Shown: in pieces, positions 17,884 through 26,557 of the stretch
Position numbering within the stretch: position 1 is the first letter of the stretch
Layout: each line of letters starts with the position of its first letter
Source of the DNA: Natrinema hispanicum
GTDB lineage: Archaea > Halobacteriota > Halobacteria > Halobacteriales > Natrialbaceae
Reading direction: 5' to 3'
DNA: 64,000 nt
NCBI RefSeq assembly: GCF_900111485.1
Contig: NZ_FOIC01000007.1
Span: forward strand, 62,001 to 126,000
Translations under genes and position numbers: made by a program
Notes under the pieces: model-generated
Seen by the model: the letters and a program-made list of their open reading frames with translations, nothing else
Databases searched by the model: none
Told to the model about the DNA's origin: nothing

Positions 17884-18441
17884 CTAGCTGCTTTCGTTGC
17901 CGGTTTCGTTTCCAGTTTCGTTACCGGTTTCGTTACCGCCACCACCACCGCCGCCACCGCCGCCACCACCGCCACCCATCTGAATTTCACCCTCCATCTG
18001 CGGGTGCGGTTGGCAGTTGTACGTCGCCATATCGCTGCTTGCCGTGAAGTCGATATACTGGCCTTCGCCAGGATCTGAGACGGGATCTCCAGTAGTCAGA
18101 TCGTCGATCACTTCGCCGTCGGCATTGCGGACCTCCATGTTGTGGTTGGCACCATCACCTTCCGACCAGCCGATGGTGTAGTCTTCGCCTTCCTGCAGCA
18201 TGAGTGCCGGATTCTGTTCGCCCTCGATCGCGGACGGTGCGAGACCCTCCCAGTGGGTCGTCTGGCCGCTGAAGTCGATCGTCGTCCCGGGTTCGATTTC
18301 GACGCCACCGCCACCATCACCGTTTCCGTTCCCATTCCCGTTGCCACCATCGCCGCCACAGCCTGCGACAAACGCTGTCGACGCAGCAACACCTGTCAAC
18401 TGAAGCATTCGTCGTCGGGATAACCGATCGTCTCGTGCCAT
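17884..18441 (-). CDS. Halocyanin-type blue copper lipoprotein with Gly/Asn-Glu-Thr tail
   Basis: An exported electron carrier of the plastocyanin/halocyanin fold. The N-terminus has SRRRMLQLTG and AFVAGC (Cys28), a Tat lipoprotein signal, then a GN/GD-rich linker. Copper ligands are His100 (GANHNMEV) and Cys143, His146 and Met149 (NCQPHPQM). The C-terminal ~30 residues are unusual: an uninterrupted Gly run followed by three NETG units and NESS, which gives four potential N-glycosylation sequons in a row. A GTG directly precedes the chosen ATG. Likely partners are membrane respiratory complexes; none is adjacent. Confidence 0.88.
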   Translation of the reverse strand: MARDDRLSRRRMLQLTGVAASTAFVAGCGGDGGNGNGNGNGDGGGGVEIEPGTTIDFSGQTTHWEGLAPSAIEGEQNPALMLQEGEDYTIGWSEGDGANHNMEVRNADGEVIDDLTTGDPVSDPGEGQYIDFTASSDMATYNCQPHPQMEGEIQMGGGGGGGGGGGGGGNETGNETGNETGNESS

Positions 18442-18561
18442 CACGCTGACTTTGCGCTCAACGGGAATAGCCGAATACCCGTCTCCTGCGTGGAAGTCAA
18501 ATACGGGCGGGTGTATGACAGTTTTGTATCATACTTTCACAACCTGGGTTCCTGCCCCGCG

Positions 18562-18978
18562 TCACTGCGTCGGTTGCTGGCGGGCACGGCGAGCCGGAAC
18601 GCAGGTCAACAACTGTGCCGTATCGACGATGTTTCGCGTTTCGAGCAACAGCTCTGCCGCCTCACGAACGGAAAATTCGGCCTCGAGGGCGACGCCGTGA
18701 CAGCGCGTGTAACACTCGAGCCAGCGGTTCATCGCGGTCTCGAGGGCGTCGAATTCGGCGTCCGAGAACGGAACGAGCCGGCCGCCGGTCCGGGCCTCGA
18801 TGTAGAGCCAGATGGCCTGCCCCGCACCCGCCCGGAGGTAGCCGACGGCATCGTCAGGACTCGTCGGACGAGCCGGACTCGGATCGCCATCCGACCCAGT
18901 CTCGGCTGCGTCGAACGCCGCTCGCTCGCGTTCGGCGCGGCGTGCAAGCGCTGCGATCCGCGGCCCATACCGGCTCAT
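18562..18978 (-). CDS. Conserved hypothetical protein at the end of the fix operon
   Basis: A 138-residue soluble protein of unknown function. It starts MSRYGPRIAALARRAERER with a predicted N-terminal helix; later segments include AVGYLRAGAGQAIWLYIEAR and DALETAMNRWLECYTRCHG. The frame extends upstream, but this ATG lies one base past the stop of fixC, which argues for it. It contains two Cys (CYTRC) and one more near the C-terminus. Its position as the last gene of fixA-fixB-fixC suggests a role with the electron-transfer flavoprotein complex, but that rests on context alone. Confidence 0.65.
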   Translation of the reverse strand: MSRYGPRIAALARRAERERAAFDAAETGSDGDPSPARPTSPDDAVGYLRAGAGQAIWLYIEARTGGRLVPFSDAEFDALETAMNRWLECYTRCHGVALEAEFSVREAAELLLETRNIVDTAQLLTCVPARRARQQPTQ

Positions 18979-18979
18979 A

Positions 18980-20662
18980 CTATCCCTCGCGGAACTCGAT
19001 GCCCTTGCCGCCGCGGGGGTGTTCCCACTCGGTGTCGGCGACGATCGCACAGGTCCCACACTCGACGCAGGGTTGGGTGTCGAGGCTCACCAGCGTCTCG
19101 GCGGTGCCGTTGGTCTTGACCGTTTCCGACCGGTAACAGCCGCCGCCGAAGTCCTCGGCGCTGACCGGGCAGGCAGTGACAGCCGCGCCGCTTTCCTCGT
19201 AGGACTCCTCGAGCAGTTCGATGTGCGGATTGCCGACGTCGGTGTCGTACGTGAGATCGCCGATACGCTCCTCTAAGCTCGGCGGCTCGACGTCGCTGTC
19301 CCAGTAGATCGTCTTCCCGTGTTCCTCGGCGATCAGTGTCGGCAGGGTGACGTAGCCGGTCTTCGTATCGGGCAGCATCGACACCAGAAACGGCGAGTTG
19401 TACGCCCGCTCGAGGAGTCGATCGGCGATTGGATTGCCGACCGCCAGCGAGCCGATCGGCGAGTCCAGTACCCGCTCGACGGCGTTCGTCACAGCGTCGT
19501 GTTCGCTGACGCTTCGGCTGAGTTCGTACCGCTGGGGCCGGAGCTTATCCATCGTCCCGGAGTCATTGAGCAGTTTCGTGTAGCGCCGGCCAGCGGCTTC
19601 CGGATCGCGGTTGCCCCGGGTGACGGCGAAGGCGTCGGCCGCGAGCGCGCCTGCGCTGACGGCGTGGTTCATCCCTTTGATGATCGGCCCCTGGGCCTGC
19701 ATCTGGCCGGCGGCGTCACCGACGAGGACGAGCCGGTCGCGGTAGGGACGGCGGTGGGCGACCTTCTTCGAGTCGGGAACGAGTTTCGCCGCGTACTCGC
19801 GCTCGTGGTACTCGTTTTGGAACCAGCCGGCCAGCACCGGATGGGTCAGCAGGGCATCGAGTAGCTCGTGGGGTTCGGCCTCCTGCTCGACGAGACTATC
19901 GAGGTGGAAGACGGTCCCGATCGACAGCGAGTCCTCGTTCGTATAGAGGAAGCCACCGCCGCGAACGTCACTGAAGAGGTCACCCGAGAACAGGTGAGCA
20001 GCCCCTTCGTCGGGCGCGATGTCGAACCGGTCGTCGATCGCATCGGGATCCATGTCGACGACGGCCTTGACGCCCTGAAACCACTCGTCGGGCTCTTCCC
20101 AGTCCATCAGCCCCGCCTCGCGAGCGAGTTCGGAGTTGACACCGTCGGCCGCAACGATCAGGTCTGCCTTGATCGGATCGAGTTCGTCGCAGGTGACACC
20201 GACGATCTCGCCGTTCTCTCGAAGGAGGCCGTCGACGTGCACGTTTGTCAGAACGCCCCCGCCGGTCTCGCTGGTCTTCTCGTGGACTCGCTGCTCAAGC
20301 CACGAGTCCATCTCCCGACGCAGGACGGCGTCACACCAGTCGGTGTCGTGTTCGTGAAGATCGGTCAGGTCGTAGGTCTTGACCGCGTTGCCGGCGATGT
20401 TGTGGATGTAGTAGTCCGTGACCGGCCGCTCGGACGCGCGCTCGCGGAAGCCGTCGAAGAGGTCGTCGATCTTGTAGGGAGCCGACTCCTCGGCGTAGAT
20501 CAGCCCACCGGAGACGTTCTTCGCACCCGCCTCCGTGCCGCGTTCGAGGACGAGCGTCTCGATGCCGTGATCTGCCAGCCGCGAAGCCGCCGCAGCGCCG
20601 CCGGGACCACAGCCCACGACGACGGCCTCGTAGTGTTCGTAGACGTCCGTTTCGGTCGTCAT
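18980..20662 (-). CDS. fixC: FixC-FixX fusion: flavoprotein quinone oxidoreductase with C-terminal ferredoxin domain
   Basis: The FAD-containing FixC subunit of the electron-bifurcating FixABCX complex, which oxidises NADH and sends electrons to quinone and ferredoxin. The N-terminal FAD-binding motif is VVGCGPGGAAAASRLADHG, then FAD motifs around VLVGDAAGQMQAQGPIIKGM. The last ~80 residues are a FixX-like ferredoxin part: CPVSAEDFGGGCY and QPCVECGTCAIV, with cysteines suited to an iron-sulfur cluster. FixX is thus fused to FixC and no separate fixX gene is needed. The ATG shares one base with the fixB stop. 560 residues. Confidence 0.9.
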   Translation of the reverse strand: MTTETDVYEHYEAVVVGCGPGGAAAASRLADHGIETLVLERGTEAGAKNVSGGLIYAEESAPYKIDDLFDGFRERASERPVTDYYIHNIAGNAVKTYDLTDLHEHDTDWCDAVLRREMDSWLEQRVHEKTSETGGGVLTNVHVDGLLRENGEIVGVTCDELDPIKADLIVAADGVNSELAREAGLMDWEEPDEWFQGVKAVVDMDPDAIDDRFDIAPDEGAAHLFSGDLFSDVRGGGFLYTNEDSLSIGTVFHLDSLVEQEAEPHELLDALLTHPVLAGWFQNEYHEREYAAKLVPDSKKVAHRRPYRDRLVLVGDAAGQMQAQGPIIKGMNHAVSAGALAADAFAVTRGNRDPEAAGRRYTKLLNDSGTMDKLRPQRYELSRSVSEHDAVTNAVERVLDSPIGSLAVGNPIADRLLERAYNSPFLVSMLPDTKTGYVTLPTLIAEEHGKTIYWDSDVEPPSLEERIGDLTYDTDVGNPHIELLEESYEESGAAVTACPVSAEDFGGGCYRSETVKTNGTAETLVSLDTQPCVECGTCAIVADTEWEHPRGGKGIEFREG

Positions 20663-22176
20663 CACTCGTCACCTCCATCGGCGACGGCCTCGGGCTCGAG
20701 CCCCAGTCCATCCGATTCGACGGCCTCCGTAAGCCGCGGCAGGACCTCGAAGAGGTCGCCCTCGATGAAGTAATCGCTGAAGTCTCGAATCCGGGCATCG
20801 GGGTCGGTGTTGATCGCGACGATCGTGTCGGATTCGTCCATGCCGACCTTGTGCTGGACCGCTCCCGAGACGCCCGCGGCGATGTAGACGTCTGGTGCGA
20901 CGACCTGGCCGGTTTCGCCGATCTGGCGCTCCTCGTTCGAGTATGACTCGACGTGACCCTCGAACTGGTAGGAAGACGTAACGATCCCCCGCGTAATCCC
21001 GAGTGCGGCGTCGTCGAAGGCATCGACCAACTCGAGGCCCAGTTCCATCCCCTCGGTCGGATCGTCGGCGATCCCGCGCCCGAGACAGACGATCACGTCG
21101 TGGCCGGTGAGATCGATCCCGGCCTCGAGACGGTCGTGGTCGGTGATTTCGACGCGGAACCAGTCGTCGTCTAAGTTCATATCGTGTTCGACAACCAGTC
21201 CCTCGCGGTCGGGGTCGCGTTCCATCGGTTCGAAACTGCCCGGAATGACCGAACAGCCCTGCGGATGGAACTCTCGGCCAGGGTTGTCCAGACAGAGAAT
21301 CGTCGAGTACTCGAAGCCCGAGAAGTCCGGGCGTTTCATATGCAGGACCTTCTCGAAGGTCTTCTTGACGCCGGGCTCGCCGGTCTTGACCGGGTTCGAC
21401 ACCTCTTCGGCCTCGATGAACAGATCGGAACAGTCCGATGCCAGCCCGGAGTCGAGTTCGGCCTGGACCTTCGCAGAGAGGTCCCGCCCGTTGTTCGTCG
21501 CGGGGAACAGGATATACCGTGGCTCGTCGTAGTCGCGCCAGTCGGTGCTCTCGACGGTCCCCTTCCCGCGGGCCATGTGGGCCGCGATCTCGGTGTAGGG
21601 TTTGTGCAAGAATCGCTCGAGGCGCTCGTCGTCGTGATAGACCGCGACATCTGCCCCGTAGGCGATACACTCCTCGGCCAGCCCCTCACAGTCGTCGCCC
21701 ATCAGGAAAGCAACGACGTCTTCGTCGTCGCCGTAGTCCTCCTCGAAGCCGTCCATGAGCTCGCGGGCCTTGCCGAGCATCTCCGTCGAGACGTCGAGCA
21801 ACTCGCCGCCCTGAGTCTCACAGAAGACCCACATATCCGCGTATTCGCCGTCTTCGAGCGCCCGGACGTGTTTCTTGTCCCGAGTGGGACGTGAGAGGTC
21901 ATCGTCTTCTTCGGCGTCCTCGCCCTCCGGCTCCGACTCGTCATCCGCATCGCCTCCGTCCGTAGCCGCCGCTTCACCTGCTTCGGTATCGCCGTGTTCG
22001 CCGTCGGCGGCACCGATCTCCTCGAGCCGGTCTTGGATCGCCTCGCGGGCCGTCGTCCGATCCTGGCCGGCTTGCTCGGCCTCGAAGATCGCCTGAAGGT
22101 CGTCAGCGTCGTCGATCGTCTCGAGTTCGTCGGTCAGTTCCTCGACGGTGTAGTCGTCCGGATCGATGGCTGGCAT
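20662..22176 (-). CDS. fixB: Electron transfer flavoprotein alpha subunit FixB, with acidic N-terminal extension
   Basis: The ETF-alpha subunit of FixABCX. The C-terminal FAD domain is clear: GRGIADDPTEGMEL, SRGIVTSSYQFEG-type loop, QIGETGQVVAPDVYIAAGVSGAVQHKVGM and INTDPDARIRDFSDYF, all ETF-alpha signatures. The first ~110 residues are an added region: a helical TVEELTDELETIDDADDL segment, then a strongly acidic linker. The ETF domain begins about DKKHVRALEDGEYADMWVFCE. I chose the ATG at 22176; a GTG at 22185 would overlap fixA. 504 residues. Confidence 0.9.
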   Translation of the reverse strand: MPAIDPDDYTVEELTDELETIDDADDLQAIFEAEQAGQDRTTAREAIQDRLEEIGAADGEHGDTEAGEAAATDGGDADDESEPEGEDAEEDDDLSRPTRDKKHVRALEDGEYADMWVFCETQGGELLDVSTEMLGKARELMDGFEEDYGDDEDVVAFLMGDDCEGLAEECIAYGADVAVYHDDERLERFLHKPYTEIAAHMARGKGTVESTDWRDYDEPRYILFPATNNGRDLSAKVQAELDSGLASDCSDLFIEAEEVSNPVKTGEPGVKKTFEKVLHMKRPDFSGFEYSTILCLDNPGREFHPQGCSVIPGSFEPMERDPDREGLVVEHDMNLDDDWFRVEITDHDRLEAGIDLTGHDVIVCLGRGIADDPTEGMELGLELVDAFDDAALGITRGIVTSSYQFEGHVESYSNEERQIGETGQVVAPDVYIAAGVSGAVQHKVGMDESDTIVAINTDPDARIRDFSDYFIEGDLFEVLPRLTEAVESDGLGLEPEAVADGGDE

Positions 22177-22177
22177 A

Positions 22178-23044
22178 TCAGTCACCTGCCTCCGCGGCGT
22201 GGGGCTGCAGTTCCTCGAGAACCGGTGCTATCTCGTCTTCGGCGGGGTCGATCATCGTCGCCTCTCGCTCGGAGGGCGCTTTGGGGATCGGATCGACCGA
22301 CGAGACGATCGTCGGCGACCCATCGAGCCCGATGTAGTCGGGATCGAGATTTAGGTCGGTGTGATCCCACATCGTCAGGTAGTCGTCGTGGTTCGCGGCT
22401 CGCTGTTGGGTTTCGGCTCGCAATTCCTTGTGTGTTAGTCGATGCGAGGCCTTCCGGTATGTCGGCTCGAACTCGGGATCGGTGACGACGAAACAGGGCA
22501 ACGGCGCTTCCACGGTTTCGACCTCGTCGATATCGCCCTCGACGAGCCGTTTCGCACGCAACATCCGCTCGTCGGGATCGATGTCGAGTGCGATGACGTG
22601 AGTGACAATCGGCCAGTCCATCGCCCAGCAGGTCTGCGGGCCGGTCTGGCCGGTCTCTCCATCTGCCGTCTTGAATCCAGCAAAGACCAGATCGACGTCC
22701 GCAATTTCCTCCTGATACTTCTCGAGGCCGGCGCTCAGCGTGATCGCCGTCGCCCAGGTATCGGAGGCGGCCAGTTCCCGATCCGAGAGCAAATAGGTAT
22801 CGTCGGCGTAAACCGTCTCCATCGCCCCCTGCAAGACCTCGGCGTACCCGGGCGGCCCCATGCTCATTCCGGTGACGTGGCCGCCGTGGCGGACTTTCGT
22901 CTGTAGTGCGGCCTGCAGCGCGAACTCGTCGTTGGGGTTCATAACGGTCGGCGTCTTCCCCCGTTCTAGGTGGCCGTCTTCGTCGAACGAGACGGCCCCT
23001 TCCGAGAAGTCCGGGACGCCTTTCGTGAGTACGATCGATCTCAT
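22178..23044 (-). CDS. fixA: Electron transfer flavoprotein beta subunit FixA
   Basis: The ETF-beta subunit that carries the bifurcating FAD with FixB. The protein begins MRSIVLTKGVPDF, and NPNDEFALQAAL is the classic FixA motif. LVFAGFKTADGETGQTGPQ is the nucleotide-binding signature and DWPIVTHV follows. 288 residues, normal for FixA. The frame continues upstream of the chosen ATG, but the upstream part lacks homology. It is the first gene of fixA-fixB-fixC-hypothetical on this strand; gaps are one base or overlaps, so one message is likely. Confidence 0.92.
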   Translation of the reverse strand: MRSIVLTKGVPDFSEGAVSFDEDGHLERGKTPTVMNPNDEFALQAALQTKVRHGGHVTGMSMGPPGYAEVLQGAMETVYADDTYLLSDRELAASDTWATAITLSAGLEKYQEEIADVDLVFAGFKTADGETGQTGPQTCWAMDWPIVTHVIALDIDPDERMLRAKRLVEGDIDEVETVEAPLPCFVVTDPEFEPTYRKASHRLTHKELRAETQQRAANHDDYLTMWDHTDLNLDPDYIGLDGSPTIVSSVDPIPKAPSEREATMIDPAEDEIAPVLEELQPHAAEAGD

Positions 23045-23235
23045 CGTCCCCTCCGCAACTGTGTGGTTACTATTCGCATGTCTGTGGCCCCCTATCATAG
23101 TATCAGTATTAAGAATAGGGGAGGTAATCGCTGGCAGGAAATGGCCACGAAGCGGGTTTCTCTCGAGCGATATCAGGAAAATAGCGTCGACAGGGGCAGC
23201 TATAACCTGCGTGCGATCGGGATGACCGATCAGTC

Positions 23236-24099
23236 TTATTCCTGTTCGCGTTCGGTCGTCCCCATCGTGATCTCACCGGCAGCGCGAATCGTGCCGTCGA
23301 CCTCGGCGTCAGGGCCGAGCTCGAGATCGCCACAGGAGACGTCACCGAGGATGCGCGCATCGGCACCGATCTCGACATCGCCGTTACGAGTGGTGACGTC
23401 GCCGTGAATTCGCGTGCCGTCACCGACGAAGATATCACCGCGTGCCCGGAGACTCCCGAAGATATTGCAGGACGTTCCGACGTCGATCGTCTCCGCGCGG
23501 ACGTTTCCGTGAAGGCGACAGTCGTCGCCGATCGTTGCGGGCGTCGAGACGCGCCAAGCGTCGTCACCGACGGTCGCGTTCTGTGGGATCACCAGCGGTT
23601 CGGCGTCGGCGTCGTCCGCATCGTCCTCGAGGAGTTCGGAGACGAGTTGCTGGGCAGTGTCGTCCTCGCCGATCAACAGGAGGTGTTTGAGATAGACGAA
23701 CAGGAAAACGATCGTCGGCATCGGGTTGCGGATGACGATCCAGCCGTTTGCCTCGAATCCCTCCTCGATTTCGACGTCGTCACCGATGTCGAGATCGCCC
23801 GCGACTTTCAGCCTGCCGCCAACGTGGACGCGTTCGCCGATGTAAGCGTCCTGCCCGACGAGGACGTTTTCGGCGACGTCACACCACATGTCAAGCCGAC
23901 AGTCACCGTCGGCCTCGATCGCGCCGCCGAACTCGGCCCCTTCGCCGGCCAAGACGTTTCGGCCGCGGACCCCGAACTCGACGGTCGAGCGGCCACCGAC
24001 GAGGACGTCCCCGTCGGTAACGACGTCGCGCTCTTGCGTTTCCGTTCCATCGGGAACGATGAGTTCGTCGAGCGGATCCCTGCTGAAGGCCACATTCAC
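23236..24099 (-). CDS. Bactofilin-like polymer-forming beta-helix protein
   Basis: A protein built of short repeated strands that should fold as a beta-helix, as in bactofilins and related polymer-forming cytoskeletal proteins. The repeats are visible as VLVGGRSTVEFGVRGRNVLAG, AYIGERVHVGGRLKVAGDL and IFVGDGTRIHGDVTTRNGDVEIGADARI. A hydrophobic stretch (PTIVFLFVYLKHLLLIG, near residue 130) and an acidic segment interrupt two helix blocks, so it may be membrane-associated. The start is uncertain: a TTTATTA box at about 24121-24127 would place a leaderless start at the GTG near 24099; the frame continues to 24117. Confidence 0.72.
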   Translation of the reverse strand: MNVAFSRDPLDELIVPDGTETQERDVVTDGDVLVGGRSTVEFGVRGRNVLAGEGAEFGGAIEADGDCRLDMWCDVAENVLVGQDAYIGERVHVGGRLKVAGDLDIGDDVEIEEGFEANGWIVIRNPMPTIVFLFVYLKHLLLIGEDDTAQQLVSELLEDDADDADAEPLVIPQNATVGDDAWRVSTPATIGDDCRLHGNVRAETIDVGTSCNIFGSLRARGDIFVGDGTRIHGDVTTRNGDVEIGADARILGDVSCGDLELGPDAEVDGTIRAAGEITMGTTEREQE

Positions 24100-24231
24100 G
24101 TCACAAGGACATATCACCTAATAAATGTCGCGCGTCGTCGGCCGTTCGTCTGACGTGTGTCTGCCGGATGAGAGCAGTGGCGGCCGCAGACAGTCGCCCC
24201 GTTTTTACACTCCCGTTGCGTACGGCCAGTC

Positions 24232-24429
24232 ATGACTACACTCGCGTTCGACGACGACGGTGTCGATGTCGTCTACGAAGGGACCGAGTTCCGCCTCGAG
24301 CGGGACTTAGTCGAGGAAGCCACCGAGAAGTCCTACTATGACGTGACTGACCACGAAGTTCTGAAAATCGTCGCCGAACAGCCGAACCTGCAGGGCGAGC
24401 CGCGCCGCATCGGCGATATTTTGGACTGA
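24232..24429 (+). CDS. Small conserved haloarchaeal protein (DUF5800-like)
   Basis: A 65-residue acidic soluble protein, MTTLAFDDDGVDVVYEGTEF at the start, with YYDVTDHEVLKIV in the middle. I associate it with the DUF5800 family from memory; function unknown. A TTTTTACA box centred 27 bp upstream of the ATG suggests a leaderless transcript and supports the start. It is convergent with the DUF420 gene. Confidence 0.75.
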   Translation: MTTLAFDDDGVDVVYEGTEFRLERDLVEEATEKSYYDVTDHEVLKIVAEQPNLQGEPRRIGDILD

Positions 24430-24457
24430 GACGGATTGCGATCCCGTCTCTGGGTCG

Positions 24458-25021
24458 CTAGTAGACGACGTGGAGGAGCACGAACACCACAATCCCGAGT
24501 GTAAACGAGATTAGCCATAGCGTCGCGGCGATCCGGCCTACGCGGGCGTGGCTCGTCCGCGCGAGTTCTGCAGCCGGCCGGGAGAACGCGAGCATGAGGG
24601 CGTAGTAAACCAACGGAATACAGACGATCGCCAGCAGGATGTGGATCGCCAGCAACGGCAGATAGACGAACTGGTAGACGGTCTCCGGACCAGGGAACGG
24701 CTGTGGGCCGCCAGTCACAGTCAATCGGTACAGATAGAGGACGAGAAAGCCCACGAACAGCCCGAACGACGCCATCATCGCGATCCGGTGGCGGTCGACG
24801 TTCCCGCGACGGATCTCGCGCCACCCCATCGTGATCGTTCCGATCGCGGCCGCGCTGATCACGGCGTTAACGAGCGGAATCGTCTCGATGACCCACTCCG
24901 GAGCTGCGGGGACGCTTGAGGACGGAATCCGGCCGCCCGCAGCCGCGAAGACGACCGCCAGCGATACCACGCTCAACACGCCGGTGAGAAGCCGCACGCG
25001 CTCTCTGGGGACGTATTCCAT
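24458..25021 (-). CDS. DUF420 family membrane protein
   Basis: A 187-residue protein with five hydrophobic segments. Conserved DUF420 features are visible: an arginine-rich loop after helix 2 (GWREIRRGNVDRHRIAMMAS), LLAIHILLAIVCIPLVYYAL with an intramembrane His, and a final HARVGRIAATLWLISFTLGIVVF with a second His. Some DUF420 members are linked to cytochrome oxidase assembly (CtaM-like); that connection is by family only. It is convergent with the small DUF5800-like gene. No respiratory gene is adjacent. Confidence 0.8.
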   Translation of the reverse strand: MEYVPRERVRLLTGVLSVVSLAVVFAAAGGRIPSSSVPAAPEWVIETIPLVNAVISAAAIGTITMGWREIRRGNVDRHRIAMMASFGLFVGFLVLYLYRLTVTGGPQPFPGPETVYQFVYLPLLAIHILLAIVCIPLVYYALMLAFSRPAAELARTSHARVGRIAATLWLISFTLGIVVFVLLHVVY

Positions 25022-25214
25022 GTGTGGTCGTTCGAGCGCAGCGGGAAAGTGGTTACTCTCTGGGGTGGTCCTGCCGCTGCCGCTCGAGTCAGCGCATCAT
25101 CGTGACGATGGCTGTCACTCGTCGGAAGTAGTGTCGGAAAGGATTATGCGTGGGTGATGTCCACGAAGGGAGATCACCTGCATCGATTGTGGTGGATGTG
25201 TTCCACCGATGCGA

Positions 25215-25299
<85 letters not shown>

Positions 25300-25532
25300 T
25301 CGCTGTCTTTGTCTGCACTCAATCGTATCCAGTGTGATTATAAAAGCCCTTTCCTTTGCGTCCGCGACTGCGGTCGAATCACACACTCCTAGTTATACCT
25401 GAATGATGAGTTTCCGGTCGATTCGCCTCGTTGCTGGTCGATCGGTTCCTGGTAGTCGCGATACTTGCCGCTATCTTCACGACGAGCAGGACAGTCACAA
25501 AGGTTTCAACGCTCGAGCGATAGGTTCGACCG

Positions 25533-26252
25533 ATGGCTGTACCGTCGAGTCGGTCGCGCGCGCTCGCCGGGGCGCTCGTCGCCGTCGGGATGATCGCCGC
25601 CGGCATCCTCGTCTCGCCGACGACAGTGCTCGAAACCGTCGACGCGATGGCCGCGGATCCGGTCTTGTTTGGGGTCGCCGTCGCGGGACTCTATCTCGTG
25701 CGACCAGCACTGGCCTGGCCAACCACGCCGCTGGCGGCCGTCGTCGGCTACGGCTTCGGCGTCGCGGCCGGCGTTCCCATCGCGCTCGCTGGCGTCGTCA
25801 CGACGGTCCTCCCGACGTTCGTCGCGGTCCGGTGGCTTACCGGCGACGACACAGCTCTCGCGGCTGACAACGACGGCGGGCTGCTCGAGCGAGCCGGCGA
25901 AACCGTCGCGCGCTATTACGACACTGCGGGGCCGCTACGGGGCGTCACCGCCTCGCGGCTGGCACCGATCCCCTCTGACGTCGCGACGTGTGCGGCCGCC
26001 GTCAGCGATGTCGACCTCCGGCATCTGATCGTCGGAACGGCGTTCGGTGAATTGCCGTGGACGATCGCTGCAGTCGTCGTCGGTGCCTCCGCGGCGACAG
26101 TTTCGACGAACGGGCTCGGTGATCTCGGGCTCGCGCTCTCGCTTGGCTGTGCGCTCGCTGCGACCCTCTTGCTCGCCGGTCCGCTCTATCGTGCGCTGCG
26201 CGCGCGGACCCAGCGGCGAGCCGACGGCTCGAGGCGATCGACGGACGGCTAA
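25533..26252 (+). CDS. VTT/DedA-type membrane protein (TVP38-like)
   Basis: A 239-residue protein with about five hydrophobic segments. The VTT (SNARE-associated/DedA) core is suggested by VVGYGFGVAAGVPIALAGVV, a GxxxG-type re-entrant helix, and by the conserved RLAPIPSDVATCAAAVSDV, which corresponds to the family's Arg/Pro-containing loop. Members are thought to act as lipid scramblases or in membrane homeostasis. The Arg-rich C-terminal tail (RALRARTQRRADGSRR) should be cytoplasmic. It has no operon partners; it lies just after the tRNA-Leu gene on the other strand. Confidence 0.72.
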   Translation: MAVPSSRSRALAGALVAVGMIAAGILVSPTTVLETVDAMAADPVLFGVAVAGLYLVRPALAWPTTPLAAVVGYGFGVAAGVPIALAGVVTTVLPTFVAVRWLTGDDTALAADNDGGLLERAGETVARYYDTAGPLRGVTASRLAPIPSDVATCAAAVSDVDLRHLIVGTAFGELPWTIAAVVVGASAATVSTNGLGDLGLALSLGCALAATLLLAGPLYRALRARTQRRADGSRRSTDG

Positions 26253-26276
26253 CGAAGTTCTGCGCTCGAAAACCAC

Positions 26277-26453
26277 TCACCGGAAGGGGTCGCTGCAATC
26301 GATAATGACGCCGTGGTGTGGACAGACGTACTTGCAGTGGCGTTTGTACATCGGTTCCTCACAGTGTGGACAGCGCGGACCACCGGCCCCGCGGTCACTT
26401 GTGTCGTCCATCTCTGCACCACCGGCAGTACGTTCCCCACCGTTGCCAGTCAT
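26277..26453 (-). CDS. Small zinc-ribbon protein
   Basis: A 58-residue protein with a zinc-binding array CPHCEEPMYKRHCKYVCPHHG followed by IDCSDPFR. The Cys/His spacing suggests one zinc ribbon. The N-terminal ~28 residues are Gly/Asp-rich and probably unstructured. Small haloarchaeal zinc-finger proteins of this kind are widespread (I recall an HVO_2523-type family name, unsure) and mostly uncharacterised. The frame extends upstream, but the extension lacks haloarchaeal composition, so the ATG before TGNGGERT was chosen. Confidence 0.7.
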   Translation of the reverse strand: MTGNGGERTAGGAEMDDTSDRGAGGPRCPHCEEPMYKRHCKYVCPHHGVIIDCSDPFR

Positions 26454-26557
26454 GGCACCGTGTTCTCGCCGGCAAGTGCTAAGTGTGGTGTTCTGCTGGG
26501 TACACGACGAAAAGCGAGAGCAAAACGAGACAGAGATATAGACGTCGAAGCGCCTAG

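Noticed and set aside
17930-17985. Short-period repeat considered as a CRISPR or other array
   Set aside because: It is the in-frame coding repeat of the halocyanin Gly run and NETG tail; there are no spacers.
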